From NCBI GenBank assembly GCA_015064735.1, contig SVRP01000012.1, positions 1 to 64,000 on the forward strand: 64,000 nucleotides of DNA, read 5' to 3'. Below the pieces are notes generated by a model. The model searched no databases. It was not told the origin of the DNA and worked only from the letters and a program-made list of their open reading frames with translations. This document shows positions 7,737 through 17,448 of the stretch, in pieces (positions within the stretch are counted from its first letter, which is position 1; each line of letters starts with the position of its first letter). A program made the translations under genes and the position numbers. The stretch is from Oscillospiraceae bacterium. Its GTDB lineage: Bacteria; Bacillota; Clostridia; Oscillospirales; CAG-272.

Positions 7737-8048
7737 TATGGAAAACGCTTGCTGATAAACCGCTCCGAATTGTGCTGCCCACACAATTTGGAACAGTTAT
7801 TATAAGAAGGATAATTATTTTATGATTTGACCTCGTAATTCTGCCATATAAAGAAGCTTTTTTGCACCTTATTTTATTGTTTAATTTGCCGATTTACCGA
7901 CTATTATAATAAAATGAAGGAAACGAAAAATGCGAAGCATACGAATCTGAGACTTTTTTGCGTCAAGAGGCACAAAAAAAGGAAAAAAAATTATTATTTT
8001 TTGGTAAAATTATGCAAGTAAAAAACAAGAAAAAAAGCAAAAAAAGTC
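7737..8048. other. Gene-free AT-rich leader region
   Basis: No gene recognised. It holds an inverted repeat at 7765-7774/7782-7791 (CCGAATTGTG...CACAATTTGG, 7-base loop, no T-tract) that could be an operator or an unlinked hairpin. It also holds a 34-codon Lys-rich frame at 7914-8018 without a ribosome site, which I do not call. Confidence 0.4.
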
Positions 8049-8077
8049 TTGACAAAGATTGGTGATTGGTGTATAAT
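8049..8077 (+). promoter_or_regulatory. Consensus sigma-A promoter of the coiled-coil lipoprotein
   Basis: Perfect TTGACA and TATAAT hexamers with a 17-base spacer; transcription should start near 8084. The gene is probably highly expressed and not tightly controlled. Confidence 0.9.
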
Positions 8078-8145
8078 TAAACAGAATAAATGCCGAGTCT
8101 CGTCAATTCGGCGTTCAAAAAAATAAACATGGAAGGAACGAAAAC

Positions 8146-11100
8146 ATGAAGAAGAAATTGTTATCACTTTTGCTTGTTGCAATTCTCGTTGTGGTTGCTT
8201 TTGCTTTTGCCGGTTGTAAAGAAATCGACGAAATCAACGCGCGCATTGATGAGAACCAGGTAAAGGCGCAAACTGCCGCTGACGAAACGGCGAGAAAAGC
8301 AGCTGCTGATCTTGAAGATGCTAAGGCTGCTCTTGAAACCTTGATTGCAGAGGGAGATAAGGCAGATGCTGCTGCATTGGCAGACGCAATTGCTGATTTC
8401 AACACTGCAGTAGAAGCGGCTAAGACTGCTGCTAACGGTGCAGATGACGCATTGAAGGCAGAGCTTACTGCTGCAATTGAAGCTGCTATGAAGGCTGCTA
8501 AAGATGCAAACGATGCTCTTGAAGCAAAGTTGACAGCTGAGATTGCAAAGGTTGCTACTGATCTTGCGACCGCAAAGCTCAACCTTGAAAAGTTGATCAC
8601 AGACGGCGCTACAGCAGATGCTGCTGCTCTCAAGACAGCTGTTGATAATCTCAACGCTGCAATTGAGGCTGCAAAGACCGCTGCTAACGGTGCGAATGAT
8701 GCTCTTCAGGCAACTCTTGAGGACCTCATTACAAAAACAAAGAACGAAGTTGCAAAAACAGCTTCCGATAACCTCACTGCTGCTGTTAATACACTCAACG
8801 AGGCTATCGCTAAGAAGGTAGACGCAACAACATACACAGCAAAGGTTGATGAGCTTGCTGCTGCTATTACTGCTGCTGAGACAACAGCAAAGACATATGC
8901 AGATACAAAGGATGCAGCTCTTAAGACCGAGCTTACAAACGCTATCGCAACTGCTAAGGACGAGGCTATTAAGGCTGCTACAAAACTCGTTGACGATAAG
9001 GCCGCAGAGCTCACTGCTCTTATCGATACGAAGGTAGACGCAACAACTTACACAGCAAAGGTTAACGAGCTTGCTGCTGCTATTACTGCTGCTGAGAACA
9101 CCGCAAAGGCATATGCAGATACAAAGGATGCAGCTCTTAAGACTGAGCTTACAACCGCAATCGCAACTGCTAAGGACGAGGCTATTAAGGCTTCCAAGGA
9201 ATATGTTGACGGTGAGATTGAGAAGCTTCAGAATGCTGTTGACGCAGATTTTGCTACATACAAGAGTGAAATGGATAAGCTCGAGGCTGCTATCGTTGCA
9301 ATTGAAGAGTACACAGGATTTGTTGGTGACAACTCTGCTGTCAAGAACATGATCACTGACGCAAAGACTGCTGCTATTGAGGCTGCAAAGACTTATACCG
9401 ATAATCAGGTTGAAGCTCTTAAAAAGACAGTTGACGACGAAAAGGCTACAAAGACCGACGTTGCCGTTGCTATCGAGGAAGTAAATAAGGCTATTGATGT
9501 TGCTGAAAAGACTGCTGCGGATGCAGACGCAGCTCTTAAGACAGAGCTTGAGGCTGCAATCGCTGCTGCAAACAAGGCTACCACAGATGCATGGGCTAAC
9601 TGGAACGCTGCTACCGATACAGTTATCGAAAACCTCTACAACCTTAAGATTGCTTATAACGAGTTCACCGGAGAAGCATACTATGCAACTCTTCCCGTAA
9701 ACGTACAGAACAAGGTTCTTAAGATCTACACGGAAACAGAGACTAAGCTCCTTCGTGCAGTTGATATAGCTTCTGCAAACGCAGCTTGGGACTATGCAAA
9801 GGCTACCTTCGAGACCATTGACGGTATCTTCGAGGTATACGGCGCATACGATATGGATTATTACTATGCAGCAGAGCAGACAGCTATGGCTGGCTACTTT
9901 GACGCTGCATTGCAGGCTATCATCGACATGACCTACGAGTCCGATGTTGCTGCTATCAAGACCACTCTCGCTGAGCAGCTCGACGCTGTTCTTACAAAGG
10001 CAGAGGTTATTAACAATCTCCTTATTTCTAAGGGTGATGACATCATAATGGATGTTATCTACAACGCTGAGTGGGAAGCACTCCTCAACGACGTTAAGGC
10101 TCTTCTTGACGCTGAAAGCGACGAGCTTAAGGCTGTATGGAAGGACGTTGTTGACGAGGTTGACCTTGGCGACGTTATTATTAAGTACAACGCGTACAAG
10201 GCAAGATACGACTTCCTCGGCACGATGAAGTCTAAGGCGACATCCATTAATTTCAAGGTATTCCTTCTTGCTACCAATCTTAACAATACTCCCGTTTCCG
10301 TTCTTGATATGGGAAGATACGGATACAACGCAAACAATGCTGCAGAGTTCGCAGATCTTCTCGCTGAAATCGAAGCGTGGGACGCAGAGCTTGTAGCAGA
10401 CGGTGATACAAACGATACAAATAAGGCAATGATCGATCGTGCAGCAGTAGAGGCAATGGAGACATCCTATGCAGATCTTAAGGCAGAGCACGAGGCATAC
10501 ATTGCAGATCTCGTTGCAAGACTTGAAGGCTTCGGCGCAGAGTACGTATACAACTACAACGTCGATTACGATAAGATCAACGCGCTTTATGCGGAAGCAA
10601 ACAAATTCGCTTTGGTACAGGCGACCAAGGGATTTGCAGCGCCTGCAGAGTTTGTTGCGGCATTTGATACGTTCGAGGCTGGAGCATACGCTCGTGCAAA
10701 CGCTCTCGCTGTCGCTAAGGCAGAGGCTGATGAGATCAACGGTAGAATTGATCAGCTTATCGCTGAGCTTACCTACATCACAACATTCAAGTCTGAGTAC
10801 CAGACCAGAATGAACGAGATCAAGGCTGATGTTGATACATGGGTTGCAACATACTTCACCGGCGATTACGCTGCTGAGGCAGTTGCAGGCAATACAAACT
10901 ACGAGCTTATAGATCATGCAGGATACGAAGAGCTTGAAGCTCTCTACGTAGAAAAGATCGTTCCCGTATACGACGCTATGGATGCGGTAGTTGAGAAGTT
11001 CAATGCGGACGGATTCGTTACCATTAACGTTCTCAGCGGCGACGATATAACCGCTGCTCGTAACGCATGGCAGGCATTCGTAAACAAGGTTAACGACCTT

Positions 11101-12837
11101 GGTTTAGATATTGAGGATATTGGTACGATTAAGGGTATCACCGGAAAGGCAACGCCCGCTAAGATCGCTCAGCTCCTCGATAACAAGACTATTGAATACA
11201 GAGCTGCTTGCGCTCAGGCAGTTGCTGACTATGAGGCTCTTAACATCCTCAACAAGAATAACGTAACTATTTACGACAAGGCAGACGTTGACGCAATGGT
11301 TGCTTGGTATAACACTTACCTTGGAATCGACGCAACCGATGCTGCAAGCGCAGTTCCCGCAGATGGAATTGACCTTGCTCTCTCCGATGATCTTGTAATC
11401 ACCGTAGAGCTTTACGATGCCGCAAAGGCAACTTACACGGCATGGAAGACGCTGACCGATGCTAAGCTTTCAGAGGAGAAGGCTCTTGAAGATGACATTG
11501 CAGCTTTTGTAGAGCTTATAATGAACACCGAAAAGAGAGTAGATGCTGACAAACTCCTCGCTCGTTATGAAGCATTCATGAACGGCGCAAACGTTCCTGC
11601 AGGCTACAGCGTAGATCAGTATAAGATTACTGCGGCTGCTCCTTACGCAATCGACAATTACGACGCTCTCTTGGTAGCTAATGACAAGATCATATTCCTT
11701 GAAGGTAAGCGTGACGAACTCTTTGATCGTGTAGATGCTCTCACAAAGACCATTGATGATCTCCTCACAGCTACAGCAGCTGACGAGTACAAGGCTCTTA
11801 TCGCAACTCTCGAAAGCGACATTGCTGTATTCACACATAAGAACCTTGGCTTCAACTGCTTCGTTGAAAGCGACGGAACCGCTTACATTAACAGAGAGAT
11901 CAAGATCACAACCGCTAAGTTCACAACAGCACAGGCATACGCTGTTATGGAATTGACCGCAAAGGTTAACGCTGCAAAGGTTGCAATCAATGCAAACGGT
12001 GGTTCAGGACTCAGACAGACCTCTAACGAATTCTATTCTTCCGCATACGCTAACATCTACAACGCTGTAGCATACAACAACGACGGTGTTCTCGTAAACG
12101 GCAGAGCACTCATCGAGGCTCTTGAAGTTGAAGAATTGAATGCATCCTACACAACCGATAAGCTCGTAGCAATACTTGAGTTCTCCGCTGCAAAGGCAGA
12201 CGCTCTCGTGGATGTTGCAGAGGCTTACAAGACCTACATCAAGATTGCAGATGCAACCGCTGATAACGCAAACAGCAAGGTTTGGGCAAGCGCAGATGCA
12301 GTAACTGCTCAGGCGATTGTAGACATTAAGGCAGTTGTTCTCGGCGATACCGCTGTTGCTGATCTCGCAGCACGTGCTGACGAAGCAGTAGCTGACCTTG
12401 GGGTTATCCGTGAAATGGCTGATGTCTACGACGACGCAATCCTGAACGTTGAGTTTATCGGAACAGATGCAGTTAAGGCTGACCTTACTGCTCGCGCAGA
12501 AGCTGCTCTTGATGCTGCTATCGCAACAATCGTAGAGATCGGCAACGAGGGTATTGCAACCGATGAATCCTACGAGCTCGATAACGCTAGACTTGCTCTT
12601 GTTAAGTATACTATCACCGAGTACGTAAGAATCAGAGACCTTGATGCAGCGGACGCTAAGACCGAGGCTGCAATGGCAGAGCGTTACGAGAATACTGTTA
12701 AGGGTACTTCCATCGCGCAGATGTCCGATGAAAAGGTAGCTGAGTACAAGGCTGCAGGTAAGACAATCGCTGATCTTCTTAACGATGCTAACGCATCCGT
12801 AACTAACTTCTTCAATGAGGTTGGTATTGAGATCTGA
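8146..12837 (+). CDS. Giant Ala-rich coiled-coil lipoprotein
   Basis: 1563 residues with a lipoprotein signal (KKKLLSLLL..., lipobox FAGC, lipidated Cys at residue 24), so it is anchored on the outer face of the membrane. Residues 25-~500 are almost pure heptad-like Ala/Asp/Lys/Thr/Glu sequence. Two nested repeats are visible: an ~84-residue unit (ADAAAL...EAAKTAANGA) and a 72-residue unit starting KVDATTYTAKV at residue 224 and again at 296. Residues ~500-1563 are helical but less repetitive, richer in Tyr and Trp, with many Ala/Asp/Glu positions. No enzyme motif, sortase signal or transmembrane segment was found. A long, rod-like surface protein is the simplest reading; adhesin or wall-spanning roles are guesses. 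Start: ATG after GGAAGGAACG. Monocistronic, between a consensus promoter and a terminator. Confidence 0.85.
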   Translation: MKKKLLSLLLVAILVVVAFAFAGCKEIDEINARIDENQVKAQTAADETARKAAADLEDAKAALETLIAEGDKADAAALADAIADFNTAVEAAKTAANGADDALKAELTAAIEAAMKAAKDANDALEAKLTAEIAKVATDLATAKLNLEKLITDGATADAAALKTAVDNLNAAIEAAKTAANGANDALQATLEDLITKTKNEVAKTASDNLTAAVNTLNEAIAKKVDATTYTAKVDELAAAITAAETTAKTYADTKDAALKTELTNAIATAKDEAIKAATKLVDDKAAELTALIDTKVDATTYTAKVNELAAAITAAENTAKAYADTKDAALKTELTTAIATAKDEAIKASKEYVDGEIEKLQNAVDADFATYKSEMDKLEAAIVAIEEYTGFVGDNSAVKNMITDAKTAAIEAAKTYTDNQVEALKKTVDDEKATKTDVAVAIEEVNKAIDVAEKTAADADAALKTELEAAIAAANKATTDAWANWNAATDTVIENLYNLKIAYNEFTGEAYYATLPVNVQNKVLKIYTETETKLLRAVDIASANAAWDYAKATFETIDGIFEVYGAYDMDYYYAAEQTAMAGYFDAALQAIIDMTYESDVAAIKTTLAEQLDAVLTKAEVINNLLISKGDDIIMDVIYNAEWEALLNDVKALLDAESDELKAVWKDVVDEVDLGDVIIKYNAYKARYDFLGTMKSKATSINFKVFLLATNLNNTPVSVLDMGRYGYNANNAAEFADLLAEIEAWDAELVADGDTNDTNKAMIDRAAVEAMETSYADLKAEHEAYIADLVARLEGFGAEYVYNYNVDYDKINALYAEANKFALVQATKGFAAPAEFVAAFDTFEAGAYARANALAVAKAEADEINGRIDQLIAELTYITTFKSEYQTRMNEIKADVDTWVATYFTGDYAAEAVAGNTNYELIDHAGYEELEALYVEKIVPVYDAMDAVVEKFNADGFVTINVLSGDDITAARNAWQAFVNKVNDLGLDIEDIGTIKGITGKATPAKIAQLLDNKTIEYRAACAQAVADYEALNILNKNNVTIYDKADVDAMVAWYNTYLGIDATDAASAVPADGIDLALSDDLVITVELYDAAKATYTAWKTLTDAKLSEEKALEDDIAAFVELIMNTEKRVDADKLLARYEAFMNGANVPAGYSVDQYKITAAAPYAIDNYDALLVANDKIIFLEGKRDELFDRVDALTKTIDDLLTATAADEYKALIATLESDIAVFTHKNLGFNCFVESDGTAYINREIKITTAKFTTAQAYAVMELTAKVNAAKVAINANGGSGLRQTSNEFYSSAYANIYNAVAYNNDGVLVNGRALIEALEVEELNASYTTDKLVAILEFSAAKADALVDVAEAYKTYIKIADATADNANSKVWASADAVTAQAIVDIKAVVLGDTAVADLAARADEAVADLGVIREMADVYDDAILNVEFIGTDAVKADLTARAEAALDAAIATIVEIGNEGIATDESYELDNARLALVKYTITEYVRIRDLDAADAKTEAAMAERYENTVKGTSIAQMSDEKVAEYKAAGKTIADLLNDANASVTNFFNEVGIEI
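8815..9200 (+). repeat. 216-base tandem repeat inside the coiled-coil gene
   Basis: The unit begins AAGGTAGACGCAACAAC at 8815 and again at 9031. The two copies are nearly identical until about 9190, where the second diverges (KASKEYVDG). The period is exactly 72 codons. An older ~252-base period is seen between 8362 and 8614. It is consistent with growth by in-frame duplication. Confidence 0.85.
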
Positions 12838-12881
12838 TTGATCAGGGATCAACGGTCTGAACAAAAAATCAAATAAGATTT

Positions 12882-12912
12882 ACTCCCCCGAAGAAATTCG
12901 GGGGAGTTTCTT
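12882..12912 (+). terminator. Intrinsic terminator
   Basis: The stem ACTCCCCCG/CGGGGGAGT with an AAGAAATT loop is followed by TTCTT, 45 bases after the stop of the coiled-coil gene. Confidence 0.85.
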
Positions 12913-12946
12913 ATGTTATAAAGTTATAAAAATGTTTAAGTAGCTC

Positions 12947-12975
12947 TTGAAATGATTTACAAACAGTGATATAAT
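12947..12975 (+). promoter_or_regulatory. Sigma-A promoter of the BspA-like gene
   Basis: TTGAAA, 17 bases, TATAAT, followed 50 bases later by a ribosome site (CAGGAGAAAACTG) and ATG. Confidence 0.75.
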
Positions 12976-13026
12976 ATATAAGCTAACTAAGGCAATTTTC
13001 TAAGAGCGAATCAGGAGAAAACTGAT

Positions 13027-16000
13027 ATGAAGTATTCATTAAAATCGGTAATTGCATTAATGCTTTGTACCGTTATGCTGTTTGCTACAGCTTTAACCGG
13101 CTGCGACATGAATAATGCGGACGATAAGGAGAACGGACAGGAGTCCTCGCAGAGCATACCGGATGATAACGGTGGCAGCGACTCTGAGGATAATAATACC
13201 GATGATGAAAACACCGATAATACAGACGGTGGCGAAAGCGATGACACAGGGGACAGCGGCGATATTTCTGAACCTACATATTCCGAAGGACTTAAGTTTG
13301 AGCCTACGTCGGACGGAAAGGGATACGTTCTTGTAAGTGCGGAAACCTGTACGGACATCAACGTAAAAATCCCATCAATGTATGAGGGAAAGCCTGTAAC
13401 CGCTATTGCGGACAACGCGTTCAGGGGTAGAACGACTCTTACCGATATAGAAATTCCAAACGGGATAGTAAGCATAGGTGCAGGAGCCTTTGAGGGCTGT
13501 ATAGCTCTTAAAGAAATAGAGCTCCCCGACAGTGTAACAGAGATAGGAAGCGGAGCGTTTAAGGGATGCGTTGTTCTTGTTGTGATCGTTCTGTCAAAGA
13601 AGGTTACTGCAATACCCGAAAGCGCATTTGAGGGCTGTTCCTCTCTTAAAGAAATAGAGCTTCCCGAGGGGGTAACCGAGATAGGAAGCGGAGCCTTTTC
13701 GGACTGTTCAGCGCTTACCGATATAAAGCTTCCCGAGACTCTGGAAAAGATTGACCACAGCGCATTTGAAAATTGTATACTTCTCGTGATAATCATAATA
13801 TCTGACGGAGTAACTGAAATAGGCAATGACGTATTCAAGGGCTGTGTTGCTCTTGAAACGGTAACGCTTTCCAAGGCACTTGAGACGATTGGAAGCGGAG
13901 TATTCGATGATTGTACAGCCCTTGAAAAGGTTATTGTAACATCAAAGGAAATACCCGAGGGACTTGGAGATATTGTAGCTGAGGATAAGATAGATATAGA
14001 CCATGAGCACACGTGGATAGACGTAAGCAAAAAGGATGCAACGTGTACCGAGGACGGCTGGGAAGCATATCATTATTGCTTAGTATGCGGTGAGGACAAT
14101 AAGCAAACGGTAGGAGCGACGGGACATTCTCCCGTCGAAGACAAGGAAGTTCCTCCTACCTGTACAAAGCCGGGACTTACTGCCGGCTCTCATTGCGGCA
14201 CGTGCGGAGATACGATAGTTGCGCAGATTACCGTAGATGCAAACGGACACACGGAGATTATTGACGAGAACGGAAAAGACGCTACCTGTACAGAGGACGG
14301 ATACACAAAAGTATCACATTGCGGCGTATGCGGAGAGCCTATTTCTAAAAAAGAAATTATACCTATGTCCCACAAATATGTTGGAGACAGATGTTCCGTA
14401 TGTGGAGAGGCAAAGCCGAGTGAAGGACTCGAATACCAACTTAACGGTGATAGAGAATCATATAGTGTCTCGGGAATCGGTACTTGTAAGGATAAAACAA
14501 TAGTTATTCCAAACAGCTATAAAGGCTTGCCGGTAACCGCAATAGATGATTACTGTTTTTCGTATGAGGAAATAACGACCGTTACTATCTCTGACAGTGT
14601 GACGGCTATTGGTACGTATGCGTTCTCTAATTGTGCAAAACTGACCGATGTAACGATGGGCAACGGTGTAATCCAAATAGGGATTTCGGCATTCGAGAAA
14701 TGTACGAACCTTGAGAATGTAGATATCTCTGACAGTGTAACTACCATATGGGGATCTGTATTCTACGGATGCTCAAAGCTGAAGTACAACGAGTATGATA
14801 ATGCCTTCTATTTGGGTAACAGCGAAAATCCGTATTTGGTACTTTTCTGTGCAAAGAATACTTCTATAACATCTTGTAATACTCACGAATCGACAAAAAT
14901 TATATGTTCCGGTGCATTCATGAGTTGCAGCAACCTTACAAATGTAAGCATATCCGATAGTGTAATGAGCATTGGATCGAGTGCGTTCATGAGTTGCAGT
15001 AATCTTACGAACGTAAACATACCTGATAGTGTGATGAGCATTGGAATTAATGCGTTCGATTATTGCACAAAACTTAGATATAATGAATATGGGAATGCGT
15101 ATTATTTAGGTAACAGCAGTAATCCGTATATGGTGCTTGTTAAGGCAACGAGTACTTATATCGCTTCTTGCGGTATTCATGAATCAACAAGGATTATATG
15201 CAATAATGCGTTCATGAATTGTACGAATATTACGAATGTAGTGATACCCAGCGGGGTAATAAGCATTGAACGGGCTGCATTTTACGGTTGCAGCAGTCTT
15301 ACAAGTGTAACCATACCTAACAGTATAACAAGCATTGCGGATTATATGTTTTGTGATTGCAGCAGTCTTGCAAGCGTAAATATACCAAATGGAGTAACAT
15401 ATATTGGAGAGAATGTATTCGATCGATGCACAAGCCTTGTAAGCATAACAATACCTGATAGTGTAATTAGCATAGGTAAGTCAGCGTTCATGGATTGTAT
15501 AAGCCTTGCAAATGTAACTATATCTAACAGAATAACGAATATTTCCGAAAGTTTATTTGAAAATTGCATAAGCCTTACAAGTATAACTTTACCGAATAGT
15601 GTAACTAAAATAGGAGGTTTATCGTTTAGAGGATGTACAGGACTTGTAAGTATAACGATACCAAACGGAGTTACAGATATAGAAAATTACGCATTTGATA
15701 ACTGTAAGAGCCTTGTGAATGTTACCATACCGGACAATGTAACGAATATTGGTGCTGGCGCATTCCGAAATTGCGAGAGTCTTGCGAACATATCTTTACC
15801 TGACAGCATAATGCACATAGGTGTTAATGTGTATGAAAATTGTACAAATCTTAAATATAACGAATATGATAATGCATACTACCTCGGTAACAGCAATAAT
15901 CCGTATTTGGTGCTCATTAAAGCAAAGGAGGATACTACAGTTAATTCTTGCACTATCCACGAATCAACAAAAATTATAGGAGATAGCGCATTTTATGGCA

Positions 16001-16305
16001 GGAAAAATCTTACAAGTGTTACTATCTCAAACAGTGTAAAGGTTATTGGATTGCAAGCATTCAGCGAATGTACAAATATTACAAGTATAAACATACCGGA
16101 CAGTGTAACGGAAATTTATCAGCTTGCATTCATCGGATGCAAAAATTTGTCGTATGTGTACTTTGAAAATACAAACGGTTGGATTGGGTTGTTGTACGGT
16201 TCTACTCCATCTTTAATTGTTTCTGACTCTGATATTTCATATTCAGCCGCTGCTGCTCAGTTTATTAAAGATATAACTCTTAATTACGGATTGATACGTA
16301 CATAA
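13027..16305 (+). CDS. BspA-like leucine-rich repeat lipoprotein
   Basis: 1092 residues. A lipoprotein signal with lipobox LTGC is followed by an acidic Asp/Ser/Asn/Thr linker (about 30-85). Residues ~90-320 hold about eight LRR_5 (BspA) repeats of ~23 residues (pattern A(F/I)xxCxxLxxIxLPxxVTxIG). Residues ~330-470 are three Cys/His modules of the CxxCG type (HTWIDVSKKDATCTEDG... YHYCLVCGE), and ~475-1040 is a second, longer array of LRR_5 repeats. The second array is interrupted three times by a module of the form YNEYDNAYYLGNSNNPYLVL followed by an STKII stretch. It ends VYFENTNGWIG..., as in other BspA proteins. Such proteins are surface adhesins or host-interaction proteins in gut and oral bacteria; the ligand is unknown. 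The second array is visibly more AT-rich than the first, suggesting two origins. Confidence 0.88.
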   Translation: MKYSLKSVIALMLCTVMLFATALTGCDMNNADDKENGQESSQSIPDDNGGSDSEDNNTDDENTDNTDGGESDDTGDSGDISEPTYSEGLKFEPTSDGKGYVLVSAETCTDINVKIPSMYEGKPVTAIADNAFRGRTTLTDIEIPNGIVSIGAGAFEGCIALKEIELPDSVTEIGSGAFKGCVVLVVIVLSKKVTAIPESAFEGCSSLKEIELPEGVTEIGSGAFSDCSALTDIKLPETLEKIDHSAFENCILLVIIIISDGVTEIGNDVFKGCVALETVTLSKALETIGSGVFDDCTALEKVIVTSKEIPEGLGDIVAEDKIDIDHEHTWIDVSKKDATCTEDGWEAYHYCLVCGEDNKQTVGATGHSPVEDKEVPPTCTKPGLTAGSHCGTCGDTIVAQITVDANGHTEIIDENGKDATCTEDGYTKVSHCGVCGEPISKKEIIPMSHKYVGDRCSVCGEAKPSEGLEYQLNGDRESYSVSGIGTCKDKTIVIPNSYKGLPVTAIDDYCFSYEEITTVTISDSVTAIGTYAFSNCAKLTDVTMGNGVIQIGISAFEKCTNLENVDISDSVTTIWGSVFYGCSKLKYNEYDNAFYLGNSENPYLVLFCAKNTSITSCNTHESTKIICSGAFMSCSNLTNVSISDSVMSIGSSAFMSCSNLTNVNIPDSVMSIGINAFDYCTKLRYNEYGNAYYLGNSSNPYMVLVKATSTYIASCGIHESTRIICNNAFMNCTNITNVVIPSGVISIERAAFYGCSSLTSVTIPNSITSIADYMFCDCSSLASVNIPNGVTYIGENVFDRCTSLVSITIPDSVISIGKSAFMDCISLANVTISNRITNISESLFENCISLTSITLPNSVTKIGGLSFRGCTGLVSITIPNGVTDIENYAFDNCKSLVNVTIPDNVTNIGAGAFRNCESLANISLPDSIMHIGVNVYENCTNLKYNEYDNAYYLGNSNNPYLVLIKAKEDTTVNSCTIHESTKIIGDSAFYGRKNLTSVTISNSVKVIGLQAFSECTNITSINIPDSVTEIYQLAFIGCKNLSYVYFENTNGWIGLLYGSTPSLIVSDSDISYSAAAAQFIKDITLNYGLIRT

Positions 16306-16393
16306 ATTTATGATTTTGTACGTCAATGCAAAAAATTGGAAACGGAAATAAGCAGTATATTAAATGAGTTCCAAAGGAAAAAGCTAACATATA

Positions 16394-16422
16394 TTGACAA
16401 ATCAATATAAATAAAGTATAAT
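16394..16422 (+). promoter_or_regulatory. Consensus sigma-A promoter of the aldolase gene
   Basis: TTGACA, 17 bases, TATAAT, both perfect hexamers, 53 bases upstream of the start codon. Confidence 0.9.
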
Positions 16423-16475
16423 AAGCTAGTGTTGTAAATAGCAATAACAAAATTAAATTTTTGAGGAGAATGATC

Positions 16476-17288
16476 ATGAAGGATATTTTCAAGGCACCGT
16501 TTATTATCGAAATGGGTGAGACAACGGCTAACATGTACAGACAGGGCTGGGACGAGAGAAACGGTGGTAATATAAGCTATATGCTTGATGAGGCTGAGGT
16601 TGCTGAGTATCTTGATCTCAATAACGTAATCAGAACTATTCCAACGGGTTTTGATGCAAAAAAGCTTGCGGGTAAGATCTTTATAGTTACAGGAACAGGG
16701 AAGTATTTCAAGAACGTACAGAAGGATCCCGAAACAAACCTCGGTATCGTAAGAATATCCGCAGACGGCACGACAGCTGAGCTTTTGTGGGGATATAAGG
16801 ACGGCGGTAAGTTCACCTCTGAATTTCCCGCGCATATGATGAGCCATATCGCAAGACTTGAGCAGGACCCCAATCACAGAGTTGTCTGTCATTCCCATCC
16901 TACATACACAATCGCAATGAATACCGTTTGTTCTACCGACGAGAAGGATTTTACACATAAGCTTTGGCAGTCCAATACCGAGTGTGTTGTTGTATTCCCC
17001 GACGGTGTAGGTGTTCTTCCTTGTATGGTATGCGGAACCGAGGAGATCGGTATCGCAACGGCAGAGAAGATGAAGGAGCATCGCATTGTCGTATGGACTA
17101 ACCACGGTATTTACGGTACGGGTAAAAATCTTGACGAGGCATTCGGACTTATAGAAACCGTTGAAAAGACGGCAATGATCTATATGCTTGCTCTCGGACA
17201 TACCGTAAACGTAATTCCCGATGACATTATCAGAGGACTCGCAGAGCTTTGGGGACTCAAGATGATGGACGGTGTACTTGACGACTGA
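16476..17288 (+). CDS. rhaD: Rhamnulose-1-phosphate aldolase (class II)
   Basis: Splits L-rhamnulose 1-phosphate into dihydroxyacetone phosphate and L-lactaldehyde in the cytoplasm. 270 residues, close to the usual ~275. Family marks in order: GWDERNGGNIS (phosphate loop), FIVTGTGKYFKNV, LWG, the zinc-binding set SEFPAH with CHSHP (E, H, H), TECVVVFPDGVGVLP, and NHGIYGTG (third metal His). The start is ATG 16476, seven bases after GAGGAG; an ATG at 16470 is too close to that site. Its length and the VVFPDGVG block separate it from the shorter fuculose-1-phosphate aldolase, although it might also serve the fucose genes at 40.5 kb. No rhamnose isomerase or kinase is in the window. Confidence 0.9.
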   Translation: MKDIFKAPFIIEMGETTANMYRQGWDERNGGNISYMLDEAEVAEYLDLNNVIRTIPTGFDAKKLAGKIFIVTGTGKYFKNVQKDPETNLGIVRISADGTTAELLWGYKDGGKFTSEFPAHMMSHIARLEQDPNHRVVCHSHPTYTIAMNTVCSTDEKDFTHKLWQSNTECVVVFPDGVGVLPCMVCGTEEIGIATAEKMKEHRIVVWTNHGIYGTGKNLDEAFGLIETVEKTAMIYMLALGHTVNVIPDDIIRGLAELWGLKMMDGVLDD

Positions 17289-17312
17289 TACAAATTTGAG
17301 CAAACGCAAAAA

Positions 17313-17345
17313 GGGCTGTCTCAGATGAAAATTTGAGGCAGCCCC
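17313..17345 (+). terminator. Candidate hairpin terminator
   Basis: The inverted repeat GGGCTGTCTCAGAT/ATTTGAGGCAGCCC closes a short AAAA loop about 25 bases after rhaD. The plus-strand T-tract is poor (TTCGG); a T-run exists only on the minus strand, so efficiency is uncertain. Confidence 0.55.
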
Positions 17346-17380
17346 TTCGGTTAAAAGCTTATGCTTTCAAGTCGAGAATA

Positions 17381-17409
17381 TTGACATAGCGAAAAAAATA
17401 TGATATACT
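17381..17409 (+). promoter_or_regulatory. Sigma-A promoter of the amidohydrolase-BFD pair
   Basis: TTGACA, 17 bases, TATACT, 40 bases before the ATG at 17449. Confidence 0.8.
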
Positions 17410-17448
17410 TTACTTGAATTTTAGAGTATAGCATAATGAGGAATCCAA

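Noticed and set aside
7914-8018. 34-codon Lys-rich ORF upstream of the coiled-coil gene
   Set aside because: No ribosome site or promoter, in an A-rich stretch where such frames arise by chance.
8164-10917. Antisense open frame of 917 codons inside the coiled-coil gene
   Set aside because: It follows from the biased Ala/Lys/Glu codons of the sense gene: the reverse frame lacks stops. The translation is Cys/Ser/Leu-rich with no domain, no ribosome site and no promoter.
12004-12864. 286-codon antisense frame at the end of the coiled-coil gene
   Set aside because: Same stop-poor bias as the longer antisense frame; no signals.
14900-16100. Regularly spaced repeats that look like a CRISPR array
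   Set aside because: They are degenerate, about 69-base in-frame repeats encoding LRR_5 units; no constant repeat with variable spacers.
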